From Hyphomicrobium_A sp964620915 (GTDB lineage: Bacteria; Pseudomonadota; Alphaproteobacteria; Rhizobiales; Hyphomicrobiaceae), in the NCBI GenBank assembly GCA_964620915.1, contig CAZUKP010000009.1:3651-67650 (forward strand): 64,000 nucleotides of DNA. Direction: 5' to 3'. Position numbers and translations under genes: made by a program. How positions within the stretch are numbered: position 1 is the first letter of the stretch; each line of letters opens with the position of its first letter. Positions 27,735 through 37,571 of the stretch are shown piece after piece. The notes under the pieces are model-generated. The model saw nothing but the letters and a program-made list of their open reading frames with translations. It searched no databases and had not been told where the DNA came from.

Positions 27735-28901
27735 ATGAAGATTATCAATTCCTCCGACGACCTCACCGCACTCTGCAAGCGCCTCTCGTCCAGTGACTAT
27801 GTCACGGTCGACACCGAATTCATGCGCGAACAGACATTCTGGCCGCAGCTCTGCCTGATCCAGATCGCTGCGCCTGATGAGGCCGCAATCGTTGACCCGC
27901 TTGCCAAGGGCCTCGACCTCTCTGCGTTTTGGGAGCTGATGGCGAATGAGAGCATCGTCAAGGTGTTCCACGCCGCGCGCCAGGACATCGAAATCGTCTA
28001 TGCCAAAACGGGACTGGTGCCGCATCCGGTCTTTGACACGCAGGTCGCTGCCATGGTGTGCGGCTTCGGAGAGTCGATCAGCTACGTCAACCTCGTGAAG
28101 AAAGTGACGGGCACCGATCTCGATAAGACCTCACGCTTTTCCGATTGGGCGCGTCGTCCCCTTTCGGAGCAACAGCTCACGTATGCGCTCGCCGATGTCA
28201 CGCACTTGCGTGACGTTTATGCCCATCTGCGCGACGAGCTTGAAAAGTCTGCGCGAGCCGCTTGGCTCAACGAAGAGATGGGTGTTCTCACCGATCCCAA
28301 AACGTACGCGCAGCATCCCGAAGAAGCATGGCGGCGGCTGAAAATACGCGCTCGCAACCGCAAGGCTCTGGCGGTCCTGATTGAGTTGGCGGCTTGGCGA
28401 GAGCGTGTCGCCCAAGCTCAAGACGTGCCGCGCGCGCGCGTGCTGCGCGATGAGGCGATCTATGATATTGCCAGCCATGCGCCAACGACCCCTGAGAAGA
28501 TGAGCGAGCTGCGGTCGCTGAGTGACGGATTTTCGCGGTCGGCCCGCGCGCGCGAGATCATCGCGGCAGTAAAGACGGGCTTGGAGCGCGATCCCAAGAC
28601 CCTGCCGCATGTTCGCCAGGGTCAGCAAACCACTCCTGATGCCGCAGCGCTAATCGAGCTATTGCGCGTGCTTTTGAAGGCGGCCGCTGCCCGCCATGCC
28701 GTTGCGCCACGTCTCATTGCCAGCGCCGAAGATCTGGAGCGCATTGCAACCGAGGCTGAGCCCGATGTCGCCGCCCTCAAGGGCTGGCGCCGGAGCTTAT
28801 TTGGTGATGATGCGTTGCGCTTAAAGCGCGGAGAGATCGCCCTGACGCTCAATCGCGGCGAGGTGGTTGCGATTCCAGCGACGGCCAGACCGAGCGAATA
28901 A
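27735..28901 (+). CDS. rnd: ribonuclease D
   Basis: This 388-residue 3'-5' exoribonuclease acts on tRNA precursors and other small structured RNAs. The DEDD active site is spread over VTVDTEFMREQTFWPQLCLI (Asp, Glu), VFHAARQDIEIVY (Asp) and YALADVTHLRDVY (Asp with Tyr, giving DEDDy). An HRDC-type helical domain follows at about residues 205-290. The frame is open upstream to 27675; homology begins at MKIINSSDDL, so the ATG at 27735 is chosen. The length matches other alphaproteobacterial RNase D proteins. Confidence 0.94.
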   Translation: MKIINSSDDLTALCKRLSSSDYVTVDTEFMREQTFWPQLCLIQIAAPDEAAIVDPLAKGLDLSAFWELMANESIVKVFHAARQDIEIVYAKTGLVPHPVFDTQVAAMVCGFGESISYVNLVKKVTGTDLDKTSRFSDWARRPLSEQQLTYALADVTHLRDVYAHLRDELEKSARAAWLNEEMGVLTDPKTYAQHPEEAWRRLKIRARNRKALAVLIELAAWRERVAQAQDVPRARVLRDEAIYDIASHAPTTPEKMSELRSLSDGFSRSARAREIIAAVKTGLERDPKTLPHVRQGQQTTPDAAALIELLRVLLKAAAARHAVAPRLIASAEDLERIATEAEPDVAALKGWRRSLFGDDALRLKRGEIALTLNRGEVVAIPATARPSE

Positions 28902-28907
28902 AAACGC

Positions 28908-29816
28908 CTATCTTCTTCCCGGATCGTAGCGGTTCTTCTGGCGCCACTCGGAAAAGAAATAAGCCAAGCTGTCGTCGATCGTCTCGGGCAGAACAATGCG
29001 AACCGTCACAAGCTGATCGCCCGCCGTAGATTTCCCGGCCGGATTGATGCCTTTGCCCTTCATGCGAAAGACGCGGCCCGAGCTGGTCCCCTTTGGGATC
29101 GTCAGTTGGACACGGCCGGAGATGGTTATCACCTCGACCTTCGCGCCGAGCACCGCCTCGTCGATCGTGATGGGCAGATCGAGTAGAATGTCGCTGCCAA
29201 GGCGCTTGAACTGTGGATGCGGGCGCACGCGAATTTCAACGAGGGCGTCTCCAGGTTCCGCACCTCCAAAGCCGCCTGCACCTTTGCCCTTGAGCCGCAG
29301 CACCTGGCCATCGTCGACACCGGCCGGCACGTTGAGATCGAGCGCACCGCCACCTGGCAATGTTACGCGCCTTTTGGCGCCGGTTGCCGCTTCCAAAAAG
29401 TCGACCTGCAGCGTGTAGCGAACGTCCTGACCTTTGACAGCAAAGCCGCCTCTGGGTCCGCGCGGGCCGCCACGCTCCGACCCAAAGAGGTCGGAGAAAA
29501 TGTCACTGAAGTTGTCGAAGGCCGCGCCGGCTCCAGCCCCCGCATGGGCGCGCTGGGAATATTGGCGAAACGGGTCATGGCGGGGCTCGCCGCGCGCGTC
29601 GATCTCTCCGCGGTCGAAGGCTCTGCGCTTTTTCGGATCACCCAGTATCTCGTAGGCGGCGGAGATCTTTTTGAAGCGCTCCTCGGCTCCGGTCTGATTT
29701 GTCGGGTTTAGATCGGGATGCAGCTCCTTAGCCAGCCTGCGGTAGGCCCTGCGGATGTCATCATCCGATGCGCCTTTGGCAACACCCAGGATCGCATAGG
29801 GGTCGTCGGCTATCAC
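28908..29816 (-). CDS. DnaJ-class co-chaperone (CbpA-like, no zinc finger)
   Basis: This 302-residue type II J-domain protein has residues 5-70 as the J-domain with the HPD motif in LAKELHPDLNPT. A Gly/Arg-rich linker (GSERGGPRGPRGGFAVKG) leads into two DnaJ C-terminal beta-barrel domains (VNVPAGVDDGQVLRLKGKG). The CxxCxGxG zinc-binding repeats of DnaJ proper are absent. It should stimulate DnaK ATPase and may act like CbpA. It converges with rnd, with six bases between stops. Confidence 0.9.
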   Translation of the reverse strand: MIADDPYAILGVAKGASDDDIRRAYRRLAKELHPDLNPTNQTGAEERFKKISAAYEILGDPKKRRAFDRGEIDARGEPRHDPFRQYSQRAHAGAGAGAAFDNFSDIFSDLFGSERGGPRGPRGGFAVKGQDVRYTLQVDFLEAATGAKRRVTLPGGGALDLNVPAGVDDGQVLRLKGKGAGGFGGAEPGDALVEIRVRPHPQFKRLGSDILLDLPITIDEAVLGAKVEVITISGRVQLTIPKGTSSGRVFRMKGKGINPAGKSTAGDQLVTVRIVLPETIDDSLAYFFSEWRQKNRYDPGRR

Positions 29817-29897
29817 GAGAGGGTCCCAATCCGTCGAAAGAGTTGTCTGCAGTTAAGCGATAATTGTGGCGGACGCGCGCCTCAGGCAAGGCCTACC

Positions 29898-31436
29898 TTA
29901 GCGTCCAATGCGGATTTCTGCATTACGGTCCAGTAATTGAGCCAGGACATCCAGGCGCCGGCGCAGGCGCTCCCCATCCAGGTCCGCATACGTTCTCGGC
30001 AATCTCAGAACGAGCATGTCCTCTTCATAACGTAACGGCGTCTCGTCAATGACCCCCGCGACGCCGATCGACAACATATGAGCTACACGGATGGCCGCGC
30101 CGACAACTCTGGCGCGTTTCTGCCAACGCTTTGAGACCAGCGACTTCAGGCGTTCAGACAGCTCATGGCCGCTGATATCGCCGGGGCTCGTATGACGGTA
30201 GAACGTCGCAAGCGCGAGAAAGACTCGGCCGGGGTGGTCGATCCCACCAAGGGCGGCATAGGCGACAAGGTTCAGGCTCTGGTCCCCGCGATAGTCGGGG
30301 TGGGCGCGCCAGCCGACGTCCGAAATCAGGCATGCTGCATGACGTAGCCGGCGTTCCTCCTGCGACTCTTTGGGGCCAGGGGGGGCAAAGATCGCGTCGG
30401 TCCAGTCGCACAGCTCCCAGGCGTGCTCAAGTGATCGCGAGCGCAGGCTTGCAAGCTCGGCGCAAAAGCAGAGTAGGGGATCCTTGCGCCGCTCATGGGC
30501 GGGCAGAAGGCTGAACAGCAGACCCTCGCGAATCCCGAAAACCGAGAAGACCACTTGCTTCGGCTTGGCCGCCTTCAGCGCTTGAGCGAGCACGGCGGCG
30601 CCATAGGGAAGCACTTCGCGCCGTGGACGCGACACGTCGTCAATTCCCGTAAGGCCGCCGACCTTCTTCGTTTTGGAAATGAATTCGCAAAAGTCGATCG
30701 CCTGGTCAGTCGGAATGGTATAGCCGTGCGTCACACGCAGCGGGTAGCCGGTAATTTCCATATGCAAGTGCGCGAGCGCCCGCCAGCTTCCGCCGACAGC
30801 ATAAAACGAGCGCCCTTCACCTTCCTTCAGCCAAGGCACCTCGGCGAGACTCTCAGCCGCCATAGGTGCGGCTTTCTCCAATTTCGCGCCCGTGGCATCG
30901 ATCAGCCGTAAGCCTCCGAGAGGCAATGTCACCGCTTTTTTTAGCTTGTCCTCGGCCAGATCGATGAGCTCCAAGCTGCCGCCCCCAAGATCACCCGCAA
31001 TCCCGTCGGGGTGCATGAAACCCATCATCATGCCCTGCGCGACAAGCTGGGCTTCTTTCTCGCCCGAAAGTACCTCGATGCGTGCGCCACAGATCTTTTC
31101 AGCACGCGCAATGAAATCTTGCCCATCGACAGCATCGCGGACGGCCGCCGTGGCGATGGCGCGAACGTTCTTCACCTGGAGAATGCGCGCGATGGCATGA
31201 AAGCGAACGAGGGCGGCAAGTGCCCGCCTTTTGCTTTCCTCGCCGAGTCGCCCGGTGGACGCAACGGACCGGCCAAGGCCGCAGAGAACCTTTTCGTTAA
31301 ACAGCGGGGCTGGGGACCGCACCGCACCTTCATAGATGACCAGACGCACGGAGTTAGAACCGATGTCGATCACACCGAGGGGTTCAAACTCCAAGATGCG
31401 GCGCTGTTCGCCGAACAACCGCTCCAAGCTGGTCAA
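29898..31436 (-). CDS. ppx: exopolyphosphatase (Ppx/GppA family)
   Basis: This 512-residue enzyme of the actin-like ATPase superfamily releases phosphate from polyphosphate, or pppGpp in GppA members. It shows VIDIGSNSVRLVIYE at about residue 22, the catalytic EKEAQL region, and the second phosphate loop AGDLGGGSLEL. The C-terminal helical HD-like region is present. It starts 13 bases after ppk, so the synthesising and degrading enzymes are in one operon. Polyphosphate rather than pppGpp hydrolysis is favoured by that context. Confidence 0.93.
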   Translation of the reverse strand: MTSLERLFGEQRRILEFEPLGVIDIGSNSVRLVIYEGAVRSPAPLFNEKVLCGLGRSVASTGRLGEESKRRALAALVRFHAIARILQVKNVRAIATAAVRDAVDGQDFIARAEKICGARIEVLSGEKEAQLVAQGMMMGFMHPDGIAGDLGGGSLELIDLAEDKLKKAVTLPLGGLRLIDATGAKLEKAAPMAAESLAEVPWLKEGEGRSFYAVGGSWRALAHLHMEITGYPLRVTHGYTIPTDQAIDFCEFISKTKKVGGLTGIDDVSRPRREVLPYGAAVLAQALKAAKPKQVVFSVFGIREGLLFSLLPAHERRKDPLLCFCAELASLRSRSLEHAWELCDWTDAIFAPPGPKESQEERRLRHAACLISDVGWRAHPDYRGDQSLNLVAYAALGGIDHPGRVFLALATFYRHTSPGDISGHELSERLKSLVSKRWQKRARVVGAAIRVAHMLSIGVAGVIDETPLRYEEDMLVLRLPRTYADLDGERLRRRLDVLAQLLDRNAEIRIGR

Positions 31437-31449
31437 GGCCGGCCCCTGG

Positions 31450-33633
31450 TCAATTCTTCTTGCTTAGGCTGAAGCGGGGAGGGAAGTTTTCCTTCAGCGC
31501 TTGCCCACGGCCCGAGAGGCTCGGGTTCGTCAGGAAATACTGATGGGCGTTGAAGGCTTCCACTCCCTTTGCCGGAACGATCCGCACAGACGAACCATCC
31601 GGTTTAATGCACCAGCTCTGTTGGTTATCTCTGAGGTTTGCAACCATGATCTGGTCGAGAACCTGCTCATGGACTGTAGGGTTCAAAATGGGAACCATGG
31701 CCTCGACGCGCCTGTCGAGGTTGCGGGGCATCATATCAGCGGAGCTGATGTAAACGGTTGAATTTGGTGAAGGCAGTTGTTCGCCGCGTCCGAAACAATA
31801 GATGCGCGCGTGTTCAAGAAAGCGTCCGATGATGCTCTTGACGCGAATGTTTTCCGACAGACCAGGAATCCCGGGACGCAGGCAACAGACGCCGCGAACC
31901 ACAAGGTCGATCTGCACGCCAGCCTGGCTTGCCTCATACAGCGTCGTGATGATCTGGCCGTCAACGAGCGCGTTCATCTTCATCCAAATGTTCGCGGGAC
32001 GACCAGCCTTCGCGTGGTCAATTTCCTCGCGGATATGTGCGATGATTCGCTCGCGGATGCCATGCGGACTGGCCGCCATCACTTCAAGTTCGGCGGGTTC
32101 TCCATAACCAGTGACAAAATTGAGAATCCGCGTGACGTCGCGTGCGATTGCCGGATTGGTCGTGAATAGCGACAGATCGGTATAAACACGGGCGGTTTGC
32201 GGATGGTAGTTACCGGTGCCGATGTGGCAGTAGGTTGTGAGTTCGGACCCTTCGCGCCGCACAATGAGCCCGAGCTTGGCATGAGTCTTAAGCTCGACGA
32301 AGCCGTAGACGACATGCACGCCGACGTTCTCGAGATCGCGGGCCCAGCGGATGTTTGCAGCTTCATCGAAGCGCGCCTTGAGCTCGACAACCGCAGTCAC
32401 GGACTTGCCTGCTTCCACCGCCTCTTTCAAAGCGCGCACGATGGGGCTGTCGCTTGACGTGCGATAGAGCGTCCACTTGATGGCCATGACGTTGGGATCC
32501 GCCACGGCTTGGCGAAGGTACTGTACGACCACATCGAAGGACTCGTAAGGGTGGTGAACGATGATGTCCTTCTTGCGAATGGCCTCGAAACAGTCGCCAC
32601 TGAATTCGCGGATGCGTTCTGGAAACCGGCTGCTGAATGGTTTGAAGAGCAGGTCGGGCCGGTCAGATACGATCAACTGAGACGTGTCGGCGAGACCTAG
32701 AAGACCTTCCTTCACAAAGACCGACTCGTCTCCGACCTCCAGTTCCTGCACGACGAACCGCTTGAGCGGATTCGGCATTGCGGCTTCGAGTTCCAGTCTT
32801 ATGACGTGTCCGCGTCGGCGCCGCTTTAGCGCGGTCTCGTATGACCGAACGAGATCCTCCGCTTTCTCCTCCAGTTCGATGTCGCTGTCGCGAAGCAATC
32901 GGAAGACGCCTTTGCTCTTGATTTCGAATCCTGAGAACAGCTCCTCGATGAACAGGGTGGTCAAGCTTTCGACGCGAATGAAGCGAAGGTCGTTCGGGTC
33001 GCTTTCTTCGCTGTTCAGACGTATGAACCGTTCGAGCTGGCCGGGAATCGGGATGAGACCATTCATCACTTTTCCGTCGCTCTCGCGGACGAGCTCGACG
33101 ACGACGACCAACCCCTTGTTCAAGATGAAGGGGAACGGGTGCGCCGGGTCGACGGCAATCGGAGTCAGGATGGGAAAAATGTGTGAGAGAAATAGTCGCT
33201 TCAACCAGCCACGTTCGGGTGCGCGAAGGTCTTTGGACTCCAGGATATGAAGTCCCGCTTCGGCCAGTTCCTTTCTCAAAGTGCGCCAGCAGGCTTGCTT
33301 ATCGGCAACGAGGCCTGCCGCGAAGCGATTGATCGCACGCAATTGCTGGGCCGGCGTCAAGCCGTCCTCAGAAAGCGTCTGCACGTCGGCTGAGACCTGC
33401 CCATACACGCCAGCGACGCGCACCATGTAAAACTCGTCCAAGTTGGAGGCCGAGATCGACAGAAAGCGGAGTCGTTCCAGAAGTGGGTGACGCTCATTTT
33501 GCGCCTCCTCGAGTACGCGCCGGTTAAACTGCAGCCAGGAAAGCTCACGGTTATAAAAGCGCGCGCGACCCTCCGGAGGCGTCTTCGCCTTCGGTTGCGG
33601 CTTCTCCCGGACTTTGTTCCCGGCGTTCGTCAT
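31450..33633 (-). CDS. ppk: polyphosphate kinase 1
   Basis: This 727-residue enzyme reversibly makes polyphosphate from ATP. The N-terminal region contains FYNRELSWLQFNRRVLEEA. The two phospholipase-D-like catalytic halves carry AIKWTLYRTSSDSPIVRAL, the phospho-acceptor His region THAKLGLIVRREGS with TYCHIGTGNYHP, and YISSADMMPRNLDRRVE. The length and all family blocks are intact. It is upstream of ppx and downstream of the Hda-like gene, all on one strand. Confidence 0.96.
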   Translation of the reverse strand: MTNAGNKVREKPQPKAKTPPEGRARFYNRELSWLQFNRRVLEEAQNERHPLLERLRFLSISASNLDEFYMVRVAGVYGQVSADVQTLSEDGLTPAQQLRAINRFAAGLVADKQACWRTLRKELAEAGLHILESKDLRAPERGWLKRLFLSHIFPILTPIAVDPAHPFPFILNKGLVVVVELVRESDGKVMNGLIPIPGQLERFIRLNSEESDPNDLRFIRVESLTTLFIEELFSGFEIKSKGVFRLLRDSDIELEEKAEDLVRSYETALKRRRRGHVIRLELEAAMPNPLKRFVVQELEVGDESVFVKEGLLGLADTSQLIVSDRPDLLFKPFSSRFPERIREFSGDCFEAIRKKDIIVHHPYESFDVVVQYLRQAVADPNVMAIKWTLYRTSSDSPIVRALKEAVEAGKSVTAVVELKARFDEAANIRWARDLENVGVHVVYGFVELKTHAKLGLIVRREGSELTTYCHIGTGNYHPQTARVYTDLSLFTTNPAIARDVTRILNFVTGYGEPAELEVMAASPHGIRERIIAHIREEIDHAKAGRPANIWMKMNALVDGQIITTLYEASQAGVQIDLVVRGVCCLRPGIPGLSENIRVKSIIGRFLEHARIYCFGRGEQLPSPNSTVYISSADMMPRNLDRRVEAMVPILNPTVHEQVLDQIMVANLRDNQQSWCIKPDGSSVRIVPAKGVEAFNAHQYFLTNPSLSGRGQALKENFPPRFSLSKKN

Positions 33634-33716
33634 CTGTTACTCCTCAAAATGTCCGCTACACCCCATAGGGTGAGTACAACACGACAATGACATACACGGC
33701 AGACCTTAGGTTTTTA

Positions 33717-34409
33717 TCACTCCGTGCCGCCAGCGTTTTCGCACGCTGACAGGGCCTCGGCTGCGAGCGCTCGCGTGACCTTCCGCTGTTTGGCGAGTGC
33801 CAAGCGGTCGACCTCGGCAACGACGCGGTTTGCAGCCTCCATGGATCGTTCCATACGCACACCCAGGTATTCTACAACAGCGGGTTCGATATTGAGTTGC
33901 CGATCAGAAAACAGTTTTACGAGCACCGCCCTCAAGAGGACGTCGTCGGGTGCCAGAAGCTCAACGATCGGTAGCGCACGCATGCGCGAGCGCAGATCGG
34001 GCAGCGCAATGTCGAGATCGCCGGGTGCCACGTGCGATGTCATCAGAACACTGATCCGGCTTTCGCGAGCAAGGTTGAGTAGGTGAAACAGCGCCTGCTC
34101 GTCTGCGCAGCCGATGTCGAGATCTTCGATGACGAGCGCAGTGTTGTTTTTCATCTCTCCAACGCGTGCATCGGTCAGCCTATCTGCGGTGATAAGTTCG
34201 CCCGACGTTCGCAACTGCCACACATGCGCCAAGTGGCTCTTGCCCGAGCCGCGCGGCCCGATGACGACGGCGGCCGGATGCGGCCAGTTCGGCCAGCGAT
34301 CGATGAGTTCCACAGCCGCAGCATTCGAGTGACTGACGAGATAATCCTCAGCACCAAGCGCTGCGCGGTGCGGTAAGTCGAGTACGAGTTGGCGCGGTGC
34401 TGCGGTCAT
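33717..34409 (-). CDS. hdaA: DnaA-related regulatory ATPase (Hda/HdaA-like)
   Basis: This 230-residue AAA+ protein resembles DnaA domains III and part of IV. The N-terminus QLVLDLPHRAALGAEDYLVS holds the clamp-binding QLxLDLP sequence typical of Hda. The Walker A loop is GPRGSGKSHLAHVW and Walker B is ALVIEDLDIG. Hda binds the DNA polymerase sliding clamp and triggers ATP hydrolysis on DnaA after initiation. It overlaps the upstream AI-2E transporter gene by four bases. The name HdaA follows the Caulobacter precedent. Confidence 0.88.
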   Translation of the reverse strand: MTAAPRQLVLDLPHRAALGAEDYLVSHSNAAAVELIDRWPNWPHPAAVVIGPRGSGKSHLAHVWQLRTSGELITADRLTDARVGEMKNNTALVIEDLDIGCADEQALFHLLNLARESRISVLMTSHVAPGDLDIALPDLRSRMRALPIVELLAPDDVLLRAVLVKLFSDRQLNIEPAVVEYLGVRMERSMEAANRVVAEVDRLALAKQRKVTRALAAEALSACENAGGTE

Positions 34410-35515
34410 GGCGCCGGCGGTTCCTGTGAAGGTCTCTCAGCATGTGGGGGGACGTCTTCACCCTGGTAGACGGTGCTTTCAAGATAGACCTTCAGCGCGA
34501 AGCGAACGAGGACGGCGATGGCCGCTCCGATAGGCACGGCAAGAAGAACGCCGACGAGCCCGAAGAGATAGCTGAAGGCAAATAGCGAGAAGATAATCCA
34601 AACGGGATGGAGTCCGACTTTTGAGCCAACGATCTTTGGGCTCAAAAACGCTCCGTCAAGCACCTGTGCGCCAGCGAAGACGCCCAAGACAATCAAGATC
34701 GGCGTTGTTTGCGGCCAAAACTGAATGACGGCGATGATCGTCGCGCTGATCAACCCCAGGGCCCACCCAACGAAGGGAATGAAGCTCAATATCCCCGTTC
34801 CCAGACCTACCAGAAGGCTGTAGCGCAGACCTGCGGTACTCAATGCCAGCACATAGTAAACTGAAAGAATAAGACAGATCGTGCCCTGGCCGCGAATGAA
34901 AGCTGCGACGGTGTCGTTGATGTCGCTGGCAAGGCGCCGGATCGTTGGTGCGTGGTCTCGCGGCAGCCATGAGTCAATTTTGGCGAGCATCGAGTGCCAG
35001 TCGATGAGAACGTAGAACACGACGACCGGCGTTACGAGCACTAGGGACAGAAAGTTGAAGAGCGCCAAGCCTTGGCTCCAAAGAGAGCCTGCAAAATCTC
35101 CAGCAAGGCTGCCCCAGTTTTCTGCCATGCCCTGCGAAGCACGGTTGAGACCCGCTTCAAATTCCGGGTAGTGGGTGCCCAATTGCTGGCGAGCCCACGA
35201 CTCCAGTAACGTTTGCAGGCGCTCGATTTCGTCGGGCAGCGCTACGGCGAACTGTTGGATTTGGGTTAGCAGCAGCGGCACCAGTAAGATGAGCGCAGCA
35301 ACGAGCAGACAGCTGACGGCTACCACAATCAGCATGGCCGTAAGTGCGCGCGGGATTCCGCGTTGCGTGAGTTTGTCGGCGACGGGGCTAAGGAAGTAGG
35401 CAATGACGATGCCTGCCACGAAAGGCAGCATGATCGCTTCCAGTAGGCCGATAAGGATCCCGAAGAGTATGGCCACCGAGATCCAGAAAAGCACCTGTCG
35501 CCCGATACCCATCAT
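34406..35515 (-). CDS. AI-2E family transporter
   Basis: This 369-residue integral membrane protein has about eight predicted helices in the 3 + large loop + 5 pattern of the AI-2E exporter family (PerM/YdgG). Conserved features are LPFVAGIVIAYFLSPVADKL near the N-terminus and the GLGTGILSFIPFVGWALG and GSKVGLHPVWIIFSLFAFSY segments. Members export AI-2 or act as Na+/H+ antiporters, and the substrate is not predictable. It overlaps the Hda-like gene and starts 35 bases after the phosphatidyltransferase gene, forming one transcript. Confidence 0.9.
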   Translation of the reverse strand: MMGIGRQVLFWISVAILFGILIGLLEAIMLPFVAGIVIAYFLSPVADKLTQRGIPRALTAMLIVVAVSCLLVAALILLVPLLLTQIQQFAVALPDEIERLQTLLESWARQQLGTHYPEFEAGLNRASQGMAENWGSLAGDFAGSLWSQGLALFNFLSLVLVTPVVVFYVLIDWHSMLAKIDSWLPRDHAPTIRRLASDINDTVAAFIRGQGTICLILSVYYVLALSTAGLRYSLLVGLGTGILSFIPFVGWALGLISATIIAVIQFWPQTTPILIVLGVFAGAQVLDGAFLSPKIVGSKVGLHPVWIIFSLFAFSYLFGLVGVLLAVPIGAAIAVLVRFALKVYLESTVYQGEDVPPHAERPSQEPPAP

Positions 35516-35550
35516 TTGGCCCTTTAGCGGGTTGCGCTCAATCGCGCCGG

Positions 35551-36114
35551 TCAGCCGCTCGTAACATCCTCGCCAGTCGATTCATATCCTGACATATGCA
35601 GGAGCCAAGTGCGAAGATAGGCGGCAAGTGACGCCAGCGTGAGAAAGCCCGTTATCCAAATCAGGCCAAAGCGGAGCCATCCTAGCCCGAGACCGAAGCC
35701 TTCATCAGCCAGAACGGTACCTGCAAGAATAATCTGCGCAACCGTGTTGGCCTTGCTGACGATTAACGGCCGAATCCGCATGGGATTGCCGAGCAACCAG
35801 GACAGTACGACGGCAATCACGATCAATATGTCACGAGAGACGACGGCAATCACGAGCCACAGCGGAAGTTTGCCTGCCACTCCCAGGGCGAGAAAAATAC
35901 AAACAATGAGCAGTTTGTCGGCAATCGGATCGAGATAGGCGCCAAGCTCGGTCTTCCATCCGAACGACTTGGCGAGATACCCGTCAACGGCATCCGAAAT
36001 GCCTGCAATGATGAACGCAAAAAAGGCGGCTTGAGTTTGCCCCGTCACAAGGAGCCAGAAGACGAACGGCACCAAGATCACGCGGCCTAGAGAAATGAAG
36101 TTGGGAATAGTCAA
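35551..36114 (-). CDS. CDP-alcohol phosphatidyltransferase family protein
   Basis: This 187-residue membrane enzyme has the family motif DG-x2-A-(R)-x8-G-x3-D-x3-D, seen as DGYLAK...GAYLDPIADK around residues 43-65. The Arg of the motif is a Lys here. About five transmembrane helices follow. It could be a phosphatidylglycerophosphate synthase or a eukaryote-type cardiolipin synthase. In Hyphomicrobiales this gene typically neighbours the AI-2E/hda genes. Which phospholipid it makes cannot be decided from sequence. Confidence 0.85.
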   Translation of the reverse strand: MTIPNFISLGRVILVPFVFWLLVTGQTQAAFFAFIIAGISDAVDGYLAKSFGWKTELGAYLDPIADKLLIVCIFLALGVAGKLPLWLVIAVVSRDILIVIAVVLSWLLGNPMRIRPLIVSKANTVAQIILAGTVLADEGFGLGLGWLRFGLIWITGFLTLASLAAYLRTWLLHMSGYESTGEDVTSG

Positions 36115-36378
36115 AGCTCAATCCTGGTCTTCTGTTCGGTCCCGAATTCGTTCGGCATTCTTATGTTCGCGCCATCGCCCGGCCAATTTTACCGATTGCC
36201 GTGCGCCTGGGCCTTGACTTTATACGGGGTGCGGCCTGCGTGGGGGCAGGTCTCGGGGCCGCAGGCGGCAGATTGAGCCCCTGGAGCACAAAACCGCGAG
36301 AATTTCCAGCAAGCACTGGCAGGTGGGACAACGTTACCGCAGGCAAACAAGAACGCGCCGAGCGCCCCGTCAAGCCCT

Positions 36379-37479
36379 TCAGTACCCCGCGCGAAGGACC
36401 CAACCACCTCCGTAGCCTTGGAGTGACAGGCCTCGGGGGGAAAGGGCGGAGGCGAGCTCGTTTACGCCACCGGGATAGCGCAGCGACACGTTGGCACCAC
36501 TCGCCGTCTCCGCGTCGATCGTGAGGTCTTCGACGCCCGGCAGATCAAGTAGCTGGCGGCGGATGTCGTACCACTCTGCGAGGCTCGAATACTGTGCTTG
36601 AAGCACAACTGGCATACCGCTGGAGCGGCCAGGCCCGGCCTTAACCGATTTCCACCGTCCCTCGATAACGCCTTGGCCGATCACGGCGGCGAGTTCCATC
36701 GCGTAGGTGATATCGCCGTCGAATACCCGATAGCTGCGTCTCAGATTGATCGGTCCGGCGGCGTCCACACCTGCGAGGGTGACATTAAGACGCCGTGTGG
36801 CTGGATCAGGTTCTGCAATCGCAACGATGATCAAGTTGGATTGGTAGGCGCTCGAGAGTGCGCGGCCGGCGCTGTTGTCCCCGTTGGCAAGCTTCTTCAG
36901 CGTATCGGCTTGAGTTTGTGGATTGAGAGCTTTGAGTTCGATGGGTGTCAGCGTGTGTTCAAGGTCCAGCCCGCGCCACACTGAGGTCCAGGTCGAAGAA
37001 ACCTGGCCGCCCTGAATTCCGCCTTGAGCATCTAGAACGACGGGCACGAGTGCGATCTCGGTGGCTTGCTCCTCAACAAACGGCACGCCTTCCTGTTGCA
37101 GAACCCCGCGGACGGCCTGTGGGCGGAAGGAAAAGTCGAGCGTCGCAATGTAGCGTGTGCGCGAGTTGCGTTCTGACCGAATGGAGAGCCCCTCAAAAAA
37201 GTCGGAGGAGTTCAGAACCGACAGGCGTTTCAGCCGGTCATACTCGGTGACTGGGACCAAGCGTTTCAAGAGGGAGCCGAACGCGGCTTCTTGGCCATCG
37301 GCCAGCGCCTTCTTCTTGGCGGTGACGGCATTCTCAGCTTCAGCATCCACGGGGTAGTTGGCGACCGTATAGACTTCTTCGTCGGCCGCAACGGCGGTGC
37401 TCGGGCCAGCAAGAGCCAAGGCACACGCGACTGCCACTGTCAGGTTTCTCAACAGCCCTTCCCGCAAGTGGCCCTCCAA
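36379..37479 (-). CDS. secreted DUF2066 protein
   Basis: This 366-residue protein has a signal peptide (LRNLTVAVACALALAGPSTAVA). The DUF2066 region (about 35-230) contains NYPVDAEAENAVTAKKKALA and FSFRPQAVRGVLQQEG. The C-terminal part ends VEDLTIDAETASGANVSLRY. No activity is known for the family. It is divergent from purM with 92 bases between starts, a gene pairing common in this order. The downstream 264 bases to the phosphatidyltransferase gene hold no recognisable gene. Confidence 0.8.
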   Translation of the reverse strand: MEGHLREGLLRNLTVAVACALALAGPSTAVAADEEVYTVANYPVDAEAENAVTAKKKALADGQEAAFGSLLKRLVPVTEYDRLKRLSVLNSSDFFEGLSIRSERNSRTRYIATLDFSFRPQAVRGVLQQEGVPFVEEQATEIALVPVVLDAQGGIQGGQVSSTWTSVWRGLDLEHTLTPIELKALNPQTQADTLKKLANGDNSAGRALSSAYQSNLIIVAIAEPDPATRRLNVTLAGVDAAGPINLRRSYRVFDGDITYAMELAAVIGQGVIEGRWKSVKAGPGRSSGMPVVLQAQYSSLAEWYDIRRQLLDLPGVEDLTIDAETASGANVSLRYPGGVNELASALSPRGLSLQGYGGGWVLRAGY

Positions 37480-37571
37480 TCCGCTGCCCGTGTTGCCGAC
37501 TGGCCGCCGGAACTGCTAGGACGCCCCATCTCCTGCAGCCATTGCGGCGAAAGTCGGGATCTTAAGGTGAA